Origin: an uncultured Collinsella sp.
GTDB taxonomy: Bacteria; Actinomycetota; Coriobacteriia; Coriobacteriales; Coriobacteriaceae
DNA length: 21,079 bases
Assembly (NCBI GenBank): GCA_937934355.1
Contig: CALGZY010000169.1
Coordinates: 1-21,079, forward strand
Direction of reading: 5' to 3'
Part shown: positions 8,036 to 15,590 of the stretch, piece by piece
Numbering within the stretch: the first letter of the stretch is position 1
Layout: every line of letters begins with the position of its first letter
The notes under the pieces: generated by a model
Told to the model about the DNA's origin: nothing
Database searches by the model: none
The model's input: only the letters and a program-made list of their open reading frames with translations
Made by a program: the position numbers and the translations under genes

Positions 8036-9952
8036 ATGGAAGAGGCCTACCGTCAAGCACGCAAGCGCGGCGAGCAAGGACGTCGACGCGCCATTAGTCA
8101 AAGCGAGTATCCGTACCTCACGGACCTCGATAGCTTGGTTGCCCAGCTCCCCTTAGGCCAGCGAGAGAATGTCGGCCTGAGAGACATTCCGCTCGAAATG
8201 GTCGTCGGTACGGTTACCAAGGGCCGTCAGTCCGCCTTTTCATGCAACTTTATGCCCCTGCTGCCGTTTGGCACCGAGTTCGCCCGCAAGTGGTCCAACC
8301 TCTACGACATCCAGGTAACCGAGGGTTATCGCGACCCCATCATCGTCACCGAGTTCATGCATCGGTTCTATGTCCAGGAAGGCAACAAACGCGTCAGTGT
8401 CCTCAAATTCCTGGACGCTCCGACGGTTTCGGCCAAGGTCACCCGTCTCTACCCCGGCACATGGGATTCCGTCGAAAGCCGCCTGTACGGCGAGTTCTGC
8501 GCGTTTTGGCGCGTCTGCCCCCTATACGAGATCGAGTTCTCGCGTGAGGGAAGCTACGAGACGCTCGCCAAGATGCTCGTTCAGAACCTTATCGAAAAAT
8601 GGCCGCAGAAAAAGGTCGACTACCTGCGCCACACCTTCCTGCTCTTTAAGCGCGCCTACCTTCGCGCAGGCGGCGACCACCTGGACATTACGCCCGCCGA
8701 CGCCATGCTCGTCTACCTCAATGTGTACAACCAGGACCGCCTGCTGGATACGCCGACGGATATCGTCGTAAACCGCCTGTGCAAGATCTGGCGCGAGCTG
8801 GTTATTGCCGGCAAAAATGACGAGGACAAGGTCGATCTTGTCGAAGCACCGAGCGTCGACGAGGAGGAGACGCCCGCCAAGTCCACCTCTGGCGTGCTCA
8901 ACTTCTTTATGGGCAAGACCGTCTACTCGACGGCCAACCCCCTGCGCATCGCCTTTATCCATGAGTTCCCCTGTGCGACGTCGAGCTGGGACAGCCTGCA
9001 CGACCAAGGGCGTCAGTATCTCGATGAGCACTTTGGCGGTATCGTGCGCACCGAGGCGTTCGAGGACTGTCACGATCCGGATGTGTTCTACGCCGCCGTG
9101 GAAACGGCTGTCAAACATGGAGCAAACGTCATCTTCTCGACCTCGCATCGCCTGATGGAATACACGCTCAGGGCTGCCGTTGAGTATCCCCGGGTTCGGT
9201 TCCTCAACTGCTCTATCGGCCTTCCCCATCAAAGCGTCCGTTCGTACTTTGGCAAGATGTACGAGGCCAAGTTTCTGCTGGGCGCCCTTGCGGCCAGCAT
9301 GGCGGACAACCACCGCATCGGTTACCACGCGTCGGTCTTCGCCTCGGGCGCACTCAGCGAGATCAACGCCTTTGCGATTGGCGCCTCGCTGCTCGACCCG
9401 CGCGCGCAGGTCATCCTCACCTGGGGCGATGTTCCCGCCGGTGGTCTTGCCGAAGCCATGTGCCGCGAAGGCGTAAGCGTCATGACCGGCGCTGACATGT
9501 CAAAGTCGCTCGAAGACCCAACGGCCTACGGGCTTCACCGCTTGGTCGACGGCAAAGTCACCGGCATCGCCATGCCCGTATGGAACTGGGGCCGTTACTA
9601 CGAGCTCATCGTTCGCAGCCTTCTTCACGGCACGTGGGACGAGACCAGCGACGACAACCAAGTGCGCGCTGTCAACTACTGGTATGGCATGAGCTCCGGC
9701 GTTATCGACATCCGTTACGCTCCGGGCCTACCCTACCAAACGCGCAAACTCGTGCAGTTGCTCCGCAACGGCATTGTTGTGGGATCCATCAACCCCTTTG
9801 GCGGCGAGCTCCACAGCCAGAACGGCGTGGTACAGATCGAAGGCTTCCCTCCGCTGCCGAGCACGCAGATTGTCGAGATGAATTGGCTGGCGGACAACGT
9901 GGTAGGCACCATTCCGCAGCTCGACGATGAGCCGAAAGTCCCTGCCCTATGA
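8036..9952 (+). CDS. Cytosolic ParB-like / BMP (nucleoside-binding fold) fusion protein
   Basis: 638 aa with no signal peptide or lipobox; the start is very basic (MEEAYRQARKRGEQGRRR). Residues about 50-130 look like a ParB/sulfiredoxin-type domain: IPLEMVVGT, then a conserved RDPIIV and FYVQEGNKRVSVLKFL with the EGNKR box (115-119) resembling the G-N-H-R nucleotide-binding motif. A helical middle section follows. From about residue 303 (LRIAFIHEF) to about 600 it resembles the BMP/Med binding-protein family, known mostly as exported purine-nucleoside lipoproteins (Y-GKMYEAKFLLGALAASM, VFASGALSEINAFAIGA, WGRYYELIVRSLLHGTW). As a cytosolic version it could sense a nucleoside or related ligand; this is inference. 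Start at 8036 with agggag 7 nt upstream. The stop overlaps the next gene as ATGA. Confidence 0.7.
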   Translation: MEEAYRQARKRGEQGRRRAISQSEYPYLTDLDSLVAQLPLGQRENVGLRDIPLEMVVGTVTKGRQSAFSCNFMPLLPFGTEFARKWSNLYDIQVTEGYRDPIIVTEFMHRFYVQEGNKRVSVLKFLDAPTVSAKVTRLYPGTWDSVESRLYGEFCAFWRVCPLYEIEFSREGSYETLAKMLVQNLIEKWPQKKVDYLRHTFLLFKRAYLRAGGDHLDITPADAMLVYLNVYNQDRLLDTPTDIVVNRLCKIWRELVIAGKNDEDKVDLVEAPSVDEEETPAKSTSGVLNFFMGKTVYSTANPLRIAFIHEFPCATSSWDSLHDQGRQYLDEHFGGIVRTEAFEDCHDPDVFYAAVETAVKHGANVIFSTSHRLMEYTLRAAVEYPRVRFLNCSIGLPHQSVRSYFGKMYEAKFLLGALAASMADNHRIGYHASVFASGALSEINAFAIGASLLDPRAQVILTWGDVPAGGLAEAMCREGVSVMTGADMSKSLEDPTAYGLHRLVDGKVTGIAMPVWNWGRYYELIVRSLLHGTWDETSDDNQVRAVNYWYGMSSGVIDIRYAPGLPYQTRKLVQLLRNGIVVGSINPFGGELHSQNGVVQIEGFPPLPSTQIVEMNWLADNVVGTIPQLDDEPKVPAL

Positions 9953-10659
9953 AAATCCTTGCCATAGCCGATACCGAAGAACGATGCCTTTGGGAGTGCT
10001 TTCGCAAGGAGCGCTTTGAGGGAGTCGACCTGATTTTATCCGCCGGCGATCTGGACCCGGACTATCTTGAGTTTTTGGTTACGGTCATCAACAAACCGCT
10101 CATCTACGTGCGCGGCAATCACGATGACCGCTACGCACGTCATGCACCGGGTGGATGTATCTGCGTAGAGGACAGCGTGTACACGTACCGAGGGATTCGC
10201 ATTGCGGGCCTTGGCGGGTCCATGCGTTATCGCGACGGCGCCAACATGTACACCGAACGCGAGATGTCCAAGCGCATGCGTAAGCTGTCGCGTAAGGTTA
10301 GGATGGTCGGCGGGTGCGACATTCTGCTTACCCATGCACCCGCCGCCGGTATGGGTGATCTGGACGATCTGCCGCATCGAGGATTCGAGTGTTTTAACAC
10401 AGCACTCGAATCCTGGAATCCCGACTACATGGTGCACGGGCATGTGCACCAAAGCTACGGTTGCGATTTTCAGCGCGAGCGTCAGCATGTGTGTGGAACG
10501 ACGATCATCAACGCCTGCGGCTATACGCAGTTTGAGCTCGACCAGACGCACTACCCCATCCGCGGCTGGCAAGCAGCTTGGCTCAACTCACAAACCATGC
10601 GCCGCGAGCTCAAACGCCACGATGCTATCGAGTCCTCAACAGCCAGAACACCCTGGTAA
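9949..10659 (+). CDS. Metallophosphoesterase (YfcE/MJ0936-like fold)
   Basis: 236-aa calcineurin-like phosphoesterase without signal peptide or membrane helix. Metal motifs in order: D8 (IADTEE), GDLD (33-36), GNHD (56-59), THAP (129-132) and GHVH (164-167). Motif I is D-x-E rather than the usual D-x-H, so one metal ligand is changed. The start codon overlaps the stop of the ParB-like/BMP fusion by 4 nt (ATGA), which means translational coupling and probably a shared task, such as hydrolysis of a nucleotide-type ligand. Substrate unknown. The stop codon lies in stem-loop copy D. Confidence 0.85.
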   Translation: MKILAIADTEERCLWECFRKERFEGVDLILSAGDLDPDYLEFLVTVINKPLIYVRGNHDDRYARHAPGGCICVEDSVYTYRGIRIAGLGGSMRYRDGANMYTEREMSKRMRKLSRKVRMVGGCDILLTHAPAAGMGDLDDLPHRGFECFNTALESWNPDYMVHGHVHQSYGCDFQRERQHVCGTTIINACGYTQFELDQTHYPIRGWQAAWLNSQTMRRELKRHDAIESSTARTPW

Positions 10660-10698
10660 CCACCTCAAAGGGGACGCTGTCCCCTTTGAGGTGGTTTT
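10658..10698 (+). repeat. AAGGGGAC-type stem-loop repeat, copy D (at phosphoesterase stop)
   Basis: Perfect 18-bp arms, aaccacctcaaaggggac (10658-10675) and gtcccctttgaggtggtt (10679-10696), with a GCT loop and a short T run. The left arm starts inside the TAA stop codon. It is the longest stem of the family and probably ends the two-gene operon. Confidence 0.8.
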
Positions 10699-10711
10699 GG
10701 CACGCGATAGC

Positions 10712-10750
10712 AAGAAACCCGGTCCCACACGAGACGGAACCGGGTTTCTT
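10712..10750 (-). terminator. Bidirectional terminator between converging operons
   Basis: 12-bp stem, aagaaacccggt (10712-10723) and accgggtttctt (10739-10750). It lies 37 nt beyond the rplA stop on the minus strand and also faces the plus-strand phosphoesterase operon. T-rich flanks on both sides suit termination in either direction. Confidence 0.8.
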
Positions 10751-10786
10751 TAGCAATGCTTGCTTTGCTCAGGCAGTAACTAGCAG

Positions 10787-11494
10787 TTACTCAGCCAGGA
10801 AGTCACGCTGGACAGCGGGATCGACCTTGACGCCAGGGCCCATGGTGGAAGACACGGAGATGGACTTGACGTACTTGCCCTTAGCAGAAGAGGGCTTGAC
10901 GCGCAGAATCTCGGTGTACAGGGCAGCGTAGTTCTCGACGAGCTGCTGCTCAGAGAAGGACTTCTTGCCCAGGGGCACGTGGCAGATGCCGTAGCGGTCG
11001 GCGCGGTACTCAACGCGGCCAGCCTTGAGCTCGGAGACCATCTTGGCGACGTCCATGGTCACGGTGCCGAGCTTGGGGTTCGGCATGAGGCCACGGGGAC
11101 CAAGGATCTTACCGATGCGGCCAACCTTGGCCATCATGTTCGGCGTAGCGATAGCGGCGTCGAAGTTGATCTCGCCCTTCTGAATCTGGGCGACGAGCTC
11201 GTCGGAACCGATGATGTCGGCGCCGGCAGCCTCAGCCTCACGGGCCTTCTCGCCCTCGGCGAAGACGGCAACACGAACGGTCTTGCCGGTGCCGTGGGGC
11301 AGGGAGATGGAACCACGGATGTTCTGGTCAGCCTTACGAGTATCGATGCCCAGACGGAAGTGAGCCTCGACGGTCTCGTCGAACTTGGCGGTGTCGAGCT
11401 CCTTGATGAGCTTGGCAGCCTGAAGGGGGGTGTAGAGCGTGGCGCGGTCGATCTTCTCGGCAGCGGCGTTATAGCTCTTACCATGCTTAGCCAT
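10787..11494 (-). CDS. rplA: 50S ribosomal protein L1
   Basis: Large-subunit protein of the L1 stalk, which helps release deacylated tRNA; in many bacteria it also represses its own operon. 235 aa, the usual length. Recognised by the N-terminus [14 protein letters not shown], the stretch [14 protein letters not shown] and [10 protein letters not shown] (the conserved MPNPKxGTV signature). The ATG at 11494 is preferred over 11500 because aggagg (11503-11508) is 8 nt from the former and only 2 nt from the latter. It is the last gene of the cluster. rplJ and rplL, often next, are absent because the operon ends at the terminator at 10712-10750. Confidence 0.97.
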   Translation of the reverse strand: MAKHGKSYNAAAEKIDRATLYTPLQAAKLIKELDTAKFDETVEAHFRLGIDTRKADQNIRGSISLPHGTGKTVRVAVFAEGEKAREAEAAGADIIGSDELVAQIQKGEINFDAAIATPNMMAKVGRIGKILGPRGLMPNPKLGTVTMDVAKMVSELKAGRVEYRADRYGICHVPLGKKSFSEQQLVENYAALYTEILRVKPSSAKGKYVKSISVSSTMGPGVKVDPAVQRDFLAE

Positions 11495-11544
11495 GTGCAT
11501 TACCTCCTGTGGTTAAACGGGCGTGAGCCCTCCCACATCGTATC

Positions 11545-11592
11545 GTGTGCCCTATTGCACACATTTAACGGGCGCCCCGGTCGGAGCACCCG
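11545..11592 (-). promoter_or_regulatory. Paired hairpins in the rplK-rplA spacer
   Basis: The 117-nt spacer holds two hairpins on the minus strand: cgggtgctcc / ggggcgcccg (11583-11592 with 11569-11578, two or three G-U pairs, 4-nt loop) and gtgtgc / gcacac (11545-11562). They could affect mRNA processing or translation of rplA. No T run follows, so termination is unlikely. Whether L1 binds here cannot be judged from sequence. Confidence 0.4.
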
Positions 11593-11611
11593 CCGTTACC
11601 ATAAGAAATCG

Positions 11612-12040
11612 TTACTCAGCGATGGTGACGCCCATGGAACGGGCGGTACCGGCGATGATCTTCTTGGCGGCGTCAATGTCGTTGGCATTGAGGTCCGGCA
11701 TCTTGATCTCGGCGATCTTGGTGAGCTGCTCTTGGGAGAGCTGACCAACCTTGTCAGCCTGGGGCTTAGCGGAACCAGACTTGAGGTTCAGCTCCTTCTT
11801 GATAAGGTGAGCCGCCGGCGGGGTCTTGGTGATGAAGGAGAAGGACTTGTCCTCGTAGACAGAGATCTCAACGGGGATGATGTCACCCTTCTTGTCCTGC
11901 GTCTCGGCGTTAAAGGCCTGGCAGAACTGCATGATGTTCACGCCAGCAGCGCCCAGGGCGGGGCCGACGGGAGGAGCAGGGTTTGCTGCACCAGCAGGAA
12001 TCTGGAGCTTAATGACGTTGGCAACCTTCTTCTCAGCCAT
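11612..12040 (-). CDS. rplK: 50S ribosomal protein L11
   Basis: Part of the GTPase-associated centre of the ribosome and the contact site for factors and thiostrepton-type drugs. 142 aa. The N-terminal domain has [20 protein letters not shown] with the conserved proline-rich turn. The C-terminal RNA-binding domain includes [20 protein letters not shown] and GTARSMGV. The ATG at 12040 is chosen because aaagga (12047-12052) is 6 nt upstream; the ATG at 12046 would touch it. It lies 120 nt after nusG and upstream of rplA. Confidence 0.97.
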   Translation of the reverse strand: MAEKKVANVIKLQIPAGAANPAPPVGPALGAAGVNIMQFCQAFNAETQDKKGDIIPVEISVYEDKSFSFITKTPPAAHLIKKELNLKSGSAKPQADKVGQLSQEQLTKIAEIKMPDLNANDIDAAKKIIAGTARSMGVTIAE

Positions 12041-12160
12041 GGTCATTCCTTTCGAATCACGAGTGTGAAGTACTTGCTATATCGTAAGCACGCACGTGTT
12101 AGAAGCACTCCTGAGATGAGCAGTCACAGAAGAAGCACGCTCGCGCGAACGGACGAAAAC

Positions 12161-12697
12161 TTAAGCGATGACAGCGACCTGGTTAAAGTCGAGCTCGACC
12201 GGCGTCTCGCGGCCAAAGATCATCAGCGTGACCTTGAGCTTGCCAGCCTCGGTGTTAACCTCGGAGACCTTGCCATCAAAGTCGGTAAGCGGGCCATCGG
12301 TGACGCGGACGGACGTACCGACCTCAATATCAACCGAGGTGCGCTTGGGCGAATCGCCCTTACCGGGACGACGAGTCATCTTGTTGTACTCGTCGCGGGA
12401 AAGCGGAGCGGGCTTGCCGTTGCCGCCTAGGAAACCGGTGACGCCGGGCGTGTTACGAACGCACGTCCAAGCATCGTCATCCATCTCCATGCGGACCAGG
12501 ACATAACCCGGGAAGATCTTGGAATCCTTGGTCTCGCGCTTGCCACCCTCTTTAATCTCGGTGACGCGCTCCATAGGAATCTCGATATCAAAGATACGGT
12601 CCTGCATGCCCATAGTCTCGATGCGATGCTCGAGATCGGACTTAACGCGGTTCTCGTATCCAGAGTAAGTGTGAACGACGTACCAACGCTTAGACAT
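12161..12697 (-). CDS. nusG: Transcription termination/antitermination protein NusG
   Basis: Binds RNA polymerase through its NGN domain and couples transcription to Rho or to the ribosome through its KOW domain. 178 aa. The NGN domain (about 1-110) starts [18 protein letters not shown] and includes [16 protein letters not shown] and the segment TPGVTGFLG. The KOW domain (about 125-175) has [15 protein letters not shown] and [18 protein letters not shown]. There are no extra domains. Only 3 nt separate it from secE, and gagggg (12705-12710), its ribosome site, overlaps the end of secE. Confidence 0.97.
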   Translation of the reverse strand: MSKRWYVVHTYSGYENRVKSDLEHRIETMGMQDRIFDIEIPMERVTEIKEGGKRETKDSKIFPGYVLVRMEMDDDAWTCVRNTPGVTGFLGGNGKPAPLSRDEYNKMTRRPGKGDSPKRTSVDIEVGTSVRVTDGPLTDFDGKVSEVNTEAGKLKVTLMIFGRETPVELDFNQVAVIA

Positions 12698-12700
12698 GGT

Positions 12701-13039
12701 TTAGCCCCTCAATCCAGAGAACAGAGCAAGAGCCTCGCCAAAGCCAGCATCGAGCAGAGCGATGACGACGCCGACGACGATCAGAGAAGCGCAAACGACG
12801 ACCGAGTAGTTCACGAGCTCCTTCTTATCGGGCCACGTGACACGCTTCATCTCGGACTTGACCGAAGCGAAATACTTCTTGGTGCGGGCGAAGAAACCAG
12901 GCTTCTCGTTCTTCTTGGACTTCGCAGCCTTCTCGTTCTTCTTGGCAACGGCCTTCTTGGCCTCAACCTTGGAGTTGGCGGCAGCGTTGTTGGCAGTCGC
13001 CTGCTGCTGAGCCTTCTTCTTGTTCTTCTTGTTGGCCAT
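12701..13039 (-). CDS. secE: Preprotein translocase subunit SecE
   Basis: Small essential subunit of the SecYEG channel, 112 aa. A long Lys/Ala/Gln-rich cytosolic leader (about 1-50, low complexity) precedes the conserved amphipathic segment FFARTKKYFASVKSEMKRVTWPDKKEL, where VTWP is the family hallmark. A single membrane helix follows (VVVCASLIVVGVVIALLDAGF). Start at 13039 with ggaggt (13047-13052) 7 nt upstream. It is translated just ahead of nusG, the usual pairing. Confidence 0.95.
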   Translation of the reverse strand: MANKKNKKKAQQQATANNAAANSKVEAKKAVAKKNEKAAKSKKNEKPGFFARTKKYFASVKSEMKRVTWPDKKELVNYSVVVCASLIVVGVVIALLDAGFGEALALFSGLRG

Positions 13040-13078
13040 TTGGGTTACCTCCGCGCAATGCGCTTATACATGAGTAAA

Positions 13079-13106
13079 CCGTAAGCCCCCAATTGGGAGC
13101 TTACGG
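13079..13106 (-). terminator. Hairpin between tRNA-Trp and secE
   Basis: A nearly perfect palindrome, ccgtaagc-N-ccc / ggg-N-gcttacgg with an aatt loop and one mismatch. On the minus strand it is followed by ttta. It may partly terminate or separate the rpmG-tRNA-Trp RNA from secE-nusG. A possible weak secE promoter overlaps it (ttgggg, 18 nt, tataag). Confidence 0.5.
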
Positions 13107-13115
13107 AATAATGAC

Positions 13116-13191
13116 TGGCACGCCAGGAAGGACTCGAACCCTCAACACTCGGTTTTGGAGACCGATGCTCTACCAATTGAACTACTGGCGT
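13116..13191 (-). tRNA. trnW: tRNA-Trp (CCA anticodon)
   Basis: 76 nt including an encoded CCA. The acceptor arms ACGCCAG and CTGGCGT pair fully, the D and T arms (GGTTCGAGT) are regular, and the anticodon loop is TCTCCAA with anticodon CCA. It sits between rpmG and secE, a position conserved in many bacteria. Confidence 0.96.
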
Positions 13192-13204
13192 ATGTGACTA
13201 GAGA

Positions 13205-13354
13205 CTAGCGAGTCTCTTTGTGCAGCGTGTGGTGACGGCACCAGGGGCAATACTTCTTGATCTCCATACGATCAGGCATGGTCGACTTGTTCTTGGTGGT
13301 CGTATAGTTGCGGCGCTTGCACTCAGTGCACGCAAGAGTAACTAGAGTACGCAT
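13205..13354 (-). CDS. rpmG: 50S ribosomal protein L33
   Basis: Short ribosomal protein of 49 aa, reading [20 protein letters not shown] at the start. Two CxxC pairs (Cys9/Cys12 and Cys36/Cys39, the latter in [15 protein letters not shown]) make this the zinc-binding C+ form. That form is typical of zinc-replete growth and can be replaced by a C- paralogue elsewhere in some genomes. It lies 13 nt ahead of tRNA-Trp on the same strand, with an aaagg/agga ribosome site just upstream and its own promoter at 13400-13429. Confidence 0.95.
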   Translation of the reverse strand: MRTLVTLACTECKRRNYTTTKNKSTMPDRMEIKKYCPWCRHHTLHKETR

Positions 13355-13399
13355 GTATCCTGAACCTTTCATTTCCGCCCCGTACGGGCACGAGTTGTT

Positions 13400-13429
13400 A
13401 CTTTATCAGCTCCACGTAAGTGCTGTCAA
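13400..13429 (-). promoter_or_regulatory. Promoter of rpmG-tRNA-Trp-secE-nusG
   Basis: On the minus strand a perfect TTGACA (13429-13424) is followed after 18 nt by TAAAGT (13405-13400); ATAAAG gives 17 nt. The surrounding block gaggttttcattgacagc is nearly the same as at the tRNA-tuf promoter. It lies downstream of the tuf terminator, so rpmG has its own start. Confidence 0.75.
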
Positions 13430-13570
13430 TGAAAACCTCGAGTCAATTGGTTCTCGGTGGATCCATTCATATTTGGAACACATCAATGAAGCCATCGAGA
13501 TCTAATCGACGGTGCATCCAGGACCATTGTCGATCCTCTCGACACCAGCAACGGCTCAATATCCATTGCA

Positions 13571-13606
13571 GAAAAGAACCCGGCACCCATATAAGTGCCG
13601 GGTTCT
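13571..13606 (-). terminator. Terminator after tuf
   Basis: Perfect 12-bp stem, agaacccggcac and gtgccgggttct (13575-13586 / 13595-13606), with an 8-nt loop, followed on the minus strand by tttc. It begins 27 nt after the tuf stop. Confidence 0.88.
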
Positions 13607-13633
13607 CTAAGTCAGCTATATCAAAGAGCTAAT

Positions 13634-14824
13634 TTACTCAATGATCGTGGAGACGATGCCCGAACCGACGGTGTGGCCACCCTCGCGGATAGCGAAGCGC
13701 AGGCCCTCCTCCATGGCGATCGGGTGGATGAGGTCGCCCTCGATGGTGATGTGGTCACCAGGCATAGCCATCTCGGTGCCCTCGGGGAGCTTGACCGTAC
13801 CGGTAACGTCGGTGGTACGGAAGTAGAACTGAGGACGATAACCATCGAAGAACGGGGTGTGACGGCCGCCCTCCTCCTTGGTCAGAACGTAGATCTCACC
13901 GGTGAACTTGGTGTGCGGGGTAACCGAACCGGGCTTGCAGAGAACCTGGCCGCGCTCGATGTCCTCGCGCTTGATGCCGCGGAGCAGCAGACCGACGTTG
14001 TCGCCAGCCTCGCAGAAGTCCATGGACTTACGGAACATCTCTATACCGGTAACGACGGTGTTCTGGGTATCCTTGATGCCGACGATCTCGACGGGCTCGT
14101 TGAGCTTGAGCTCACCGCGCTCGACACGGCCGGTAGCAACGGTACCACGGCCGGAGATGGTCATAACGTCCTCAACGGCCATCAGGAAGGGGAGGTCGTT
14201 GTTACGAGCAGGCGTCGGGATGTACTCGTCGACGGCCTTCATGAGCTCGCGGATAGCGTCCATCCACTTGGCGTCGCCCTCGAGAGCGCCCAGAGCGGAA
14301 CCACGGATGACGGGAATGTCGTCGCCGGGGAAATCGTACTCGGAGAGGAGCTCACGGGTCTCCATCTCGACGAGGTCGATGAGCTCGTCATCGTCGACCA
14401 TGTCGCACTTGTTCAGGAAGACGACGATGTAGGGAACGCCGACCTGACGGGCGAGCAGGATGTGCTCGCGGGTCTGAGCCATGGGGCCGTCGGTAGCGGC
14501 GATGACCAGGATAGCGCCGTCCATCTGAGCAGCACCGGAGATCATGTTCTTGACGTAGTCAGCGTGGCCCGGGCAGTCAACGTGAGCGTAGTGACGGGCA
14601 GCAGTCTCGTACTCGACGTGGGAGACGGAGATCGTAATGCCGCGCTCGCGCTCCTCGGGAGCCTTGTCGATGTTCTCGAACGCAGTGAAGTCAGCCTTGC
14701 AGCCCTCGGTCTCGGAGAGAACCTTGGTGATGGCAGCGGTCAGCGTGGTCTTGCCGTGGTCGACGTGACCAATGGTGCCGATGTTAACATGCGGCTTAGT
14801 GCGCTCAAACTTCTCTTTGGCCAT
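13634..14824 (-). CDS. tuf: Elongation factor Tu
   Basis: GTPase that brings aminoacyl-tRNA to the ribosome; 396 aa, full length. G-domain motifs: GHVDHGKT (19-26), the switch I element RGITI (61-65), DCPGH (83-87) and NKCD (138-141). Domains 2 and 3 follow with [14 protein letters not shown] and the end [15 protein letters not shown]. The ATG at 14824 is preferred, giving [20 protein letters not shown] with gaggag (14831-14836) 6 nt upstream. An in-frame start at 14893 would add 23 residues unlike any EF-Tu. It is transcribed behind three tRNA genes, as in the E. coli tufB operon. Confidence 0.98.
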   Translation of the reverse strand: MAKEKFERTKPHVNIGTIGHVDHGKTTLTAAITKVLSETEGCKADFTAFENIDKAPEERERGITISVSHVEYETAARHYAHVDCPGHADYVKNMISGAAQMDGAILVIAATDGPMAQTREHILLARQVGVPYIVVFLNKCDMVDDDELIDLVEMETRELLSEYDFPGDDIPVIRGSALGALEGDAKWMDAIRELMKAVDEYIPTPARNNDLPFLMAVEDVMTISGRGTVATGRVERGELKLNEPVEIVGIKDTQNTVVTGIEMFRKSMDFCEAGDNVGLLLRGIKREDIERGQVLCKPGSVTPHTKFTGEIYVLTKEEGGRHTPFFDGYRPQFYFRTTDVTGTVKLPEGTEMAMPGDHITIEGDLIHPIAMEEGLRFAIREGGHTVGSGIVSTIIE

Positions 14825-14878
14825 AAAGCCCTCCTCTAAACAGGTCGTCCCCGGACGGGACTTTGCCTTTATACCATA

Positions 14879-14909
14879 GTGGCCTCTCAACATACTATTG
14901 AGAAGCCAC
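14879..14909 (-). promoter_or_regulatory. Leader hairpin between tRNA-Met and tuf
   Basis: 12-bp stem, gtggcttctcaa / ttgagaggccac on the minus strand (one G-U), with a 7-nt loop and no T run after it. It lies 12 nt beyond the tRNA-Met 3' end. A processing signal separating tRNA from tuf mRNA is plausible. A second small stem, gtccc / gggac (14847-14861), follows. Confidence 0.5.
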
Positions 14910-14920
14910 CGTGTTACCTA

Positions 14921-14997
14921 TGGTAGCGGTGACTGGATTCGAACCAGTGACGCCACGGGTATGAACCGTGTGCTCTAACCAACTGAGCTACACCGCC
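14921..14997 (-). tRNA. trnM: tRNA-Met (CAU anticodon, elongator type)
   Basis: 77 nt with encoded CCA. The acceptor is GGCGGTG / CACCGCT (one G-U), D arm GCTC...GAGC, anticodon loop TTCATAC, T arm ACTGG TTCGAAT CCAGT. The paired first position excludes the initiator type. An Ile2 tRNA with CAU is less likely from its overall form. Confidence 0.9.
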
Positions 14998-15000
14998 GGA

Positions 15001-15076
15001 TGGAGCCTGCAACCAGACTTGAACTGGTGACCTCTTCGTTACCAACGAAGTGCTCTACCGACTGAGCTATACAGGC
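15001..15076 (-). tRNA. trnT: tRNA-Thr (GGU anticodon)
   Basis: 76 nt with encoded CCA. The acceptor GCCTGTA / TGCAGGC is paired, the anticodon loop is TTGGTAA, and the T arm is ACCAG TTCAAGT CTGGT. Three nt separate it from tRNA-Met. Confidence 0.96.
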
Positions 15077-15086
15077 ACTTGACGGG

Positions 15087-15168
15087 TGGGAGCTATAGGA
15101 TTCGAACCTATGTAGGCAGAGCCAACGGGTTTACAGCCCGTCCCCATTAACCACTCGGGCAAACTCCC
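15087..15168 (-). tRNA. trnY: tRNA-Tyr (GUA anticodon)
   Basis: 82 nt class II tRNA with a long variable arm, acceptor GGGAGTT / AGCTCCC and anticodon loop CTGTAAA. The base triplet after the discriminator A is CCC, so CCA is not encoded, unlike the other tRNAs here. It is the first gene of the tRNA-tuf transcript. Confidence 0.95.
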
Positions 15169-15230
15169 AATCGTTCAAGTATCCGCAGGTCCTTTGGTCT
15201 TTTGGACCGCCGCCCCCGCGAACGAAGAAG

Positions 15231-15260
15231 ATAATACGATGCCACCTTGGGAGCTGTCAA
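15231..15260 (-). promoter_or_regulatory. Promoter of the tRNA-Tyr-Thr-Met-tuf operon
   Basis: On the minus strand a perfect TTGACA (15260-15255) and TATTAT (15236-15231) are separated by 18 nt, about 62 nt ahead of tRNA-Tyr. A T-rich gaggttttcg lies directly upstream and may act as an UP element. Confidence 0.8.
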
Positions 15261-15590
15261 CGAAAACCTCTAGATACACGGCTCCGGGCGTATCCATATA
15301 CCTTTGACCTGCGGTTTTGCTGAGTTTGGATATGAAGGACGGTGAATTTGCATATAGCGGTGACATTTCCCGAGGGAACACTTTGGCGTAGTGGAGTGAG
15401 CCTACAGAATATTACTTCGATAACGACTCATTTGCACCTATATATAGGTCGTGATCGGGCTTCCCAGACAGAAGATTGCTCTTCCCAGCAAAATCGAGCG
15501 TGGATATTCTCTCACTTTGCCGTGCCATCAAGTCCAAAGTGGCAGATTATCCACGTTCATTCTCCAGGCGAGAGAACTGTAAAGCCGCAA
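15261..15590. other. Gene-free stretch between the tRNA-tuf promoter and rpiR
   Basis: About 330 nt of lower-GC sequence with no believable gene. It holds a perfect 14-bp palindrome acctatatataggt (15436-15449), a compound imperfect hairpin at 15496-15558, and one copy of a direct repeat (15546-15567) that recurs at 19597. Short frames here have no ribosome site or family-like sequence. Confidence 0.6.
15496..15558 (-). terminator. Compound hairpin downstream of rpiR, possible terminator
   Basis: Outer arms gagcgtggata (15496-15506) and tatccacgttc (15548-15558) pair with one G-U. Inside, cactttg (15513-15519) and caaagtg (15535-15541) form a second stem. On the minus strand the structure lies just after the rpiR stop and is followed by gatttt, so it may end that transcript. 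Its arms also contain the repeated atccacg(c/t)tc word. Confidence 0.45.

Noticed and set aside
10979..12430. Long plus-strand open frame (483 codons) across rplA, rplK and nusG
   Set aside because: It is antisense to three certain genes, has Leu/Gly/Asp-rich low-information sequence, and crosses their spacers; high GC and biased codons keep the opposite frame open.
13595..14839. 414-codon plus-strand frame opposite tuf
   Set aside because: Antisense shadow of EF-Tu; no ribosome site and no family resemblance.
15546..15567. DnaA box cluster or replication origin
   Set aside because: TTATCCACG differs from the DnaA box at the last base, copies are few and scattered, and no dnaA, dnaN or AT-rich unwinding region is present.
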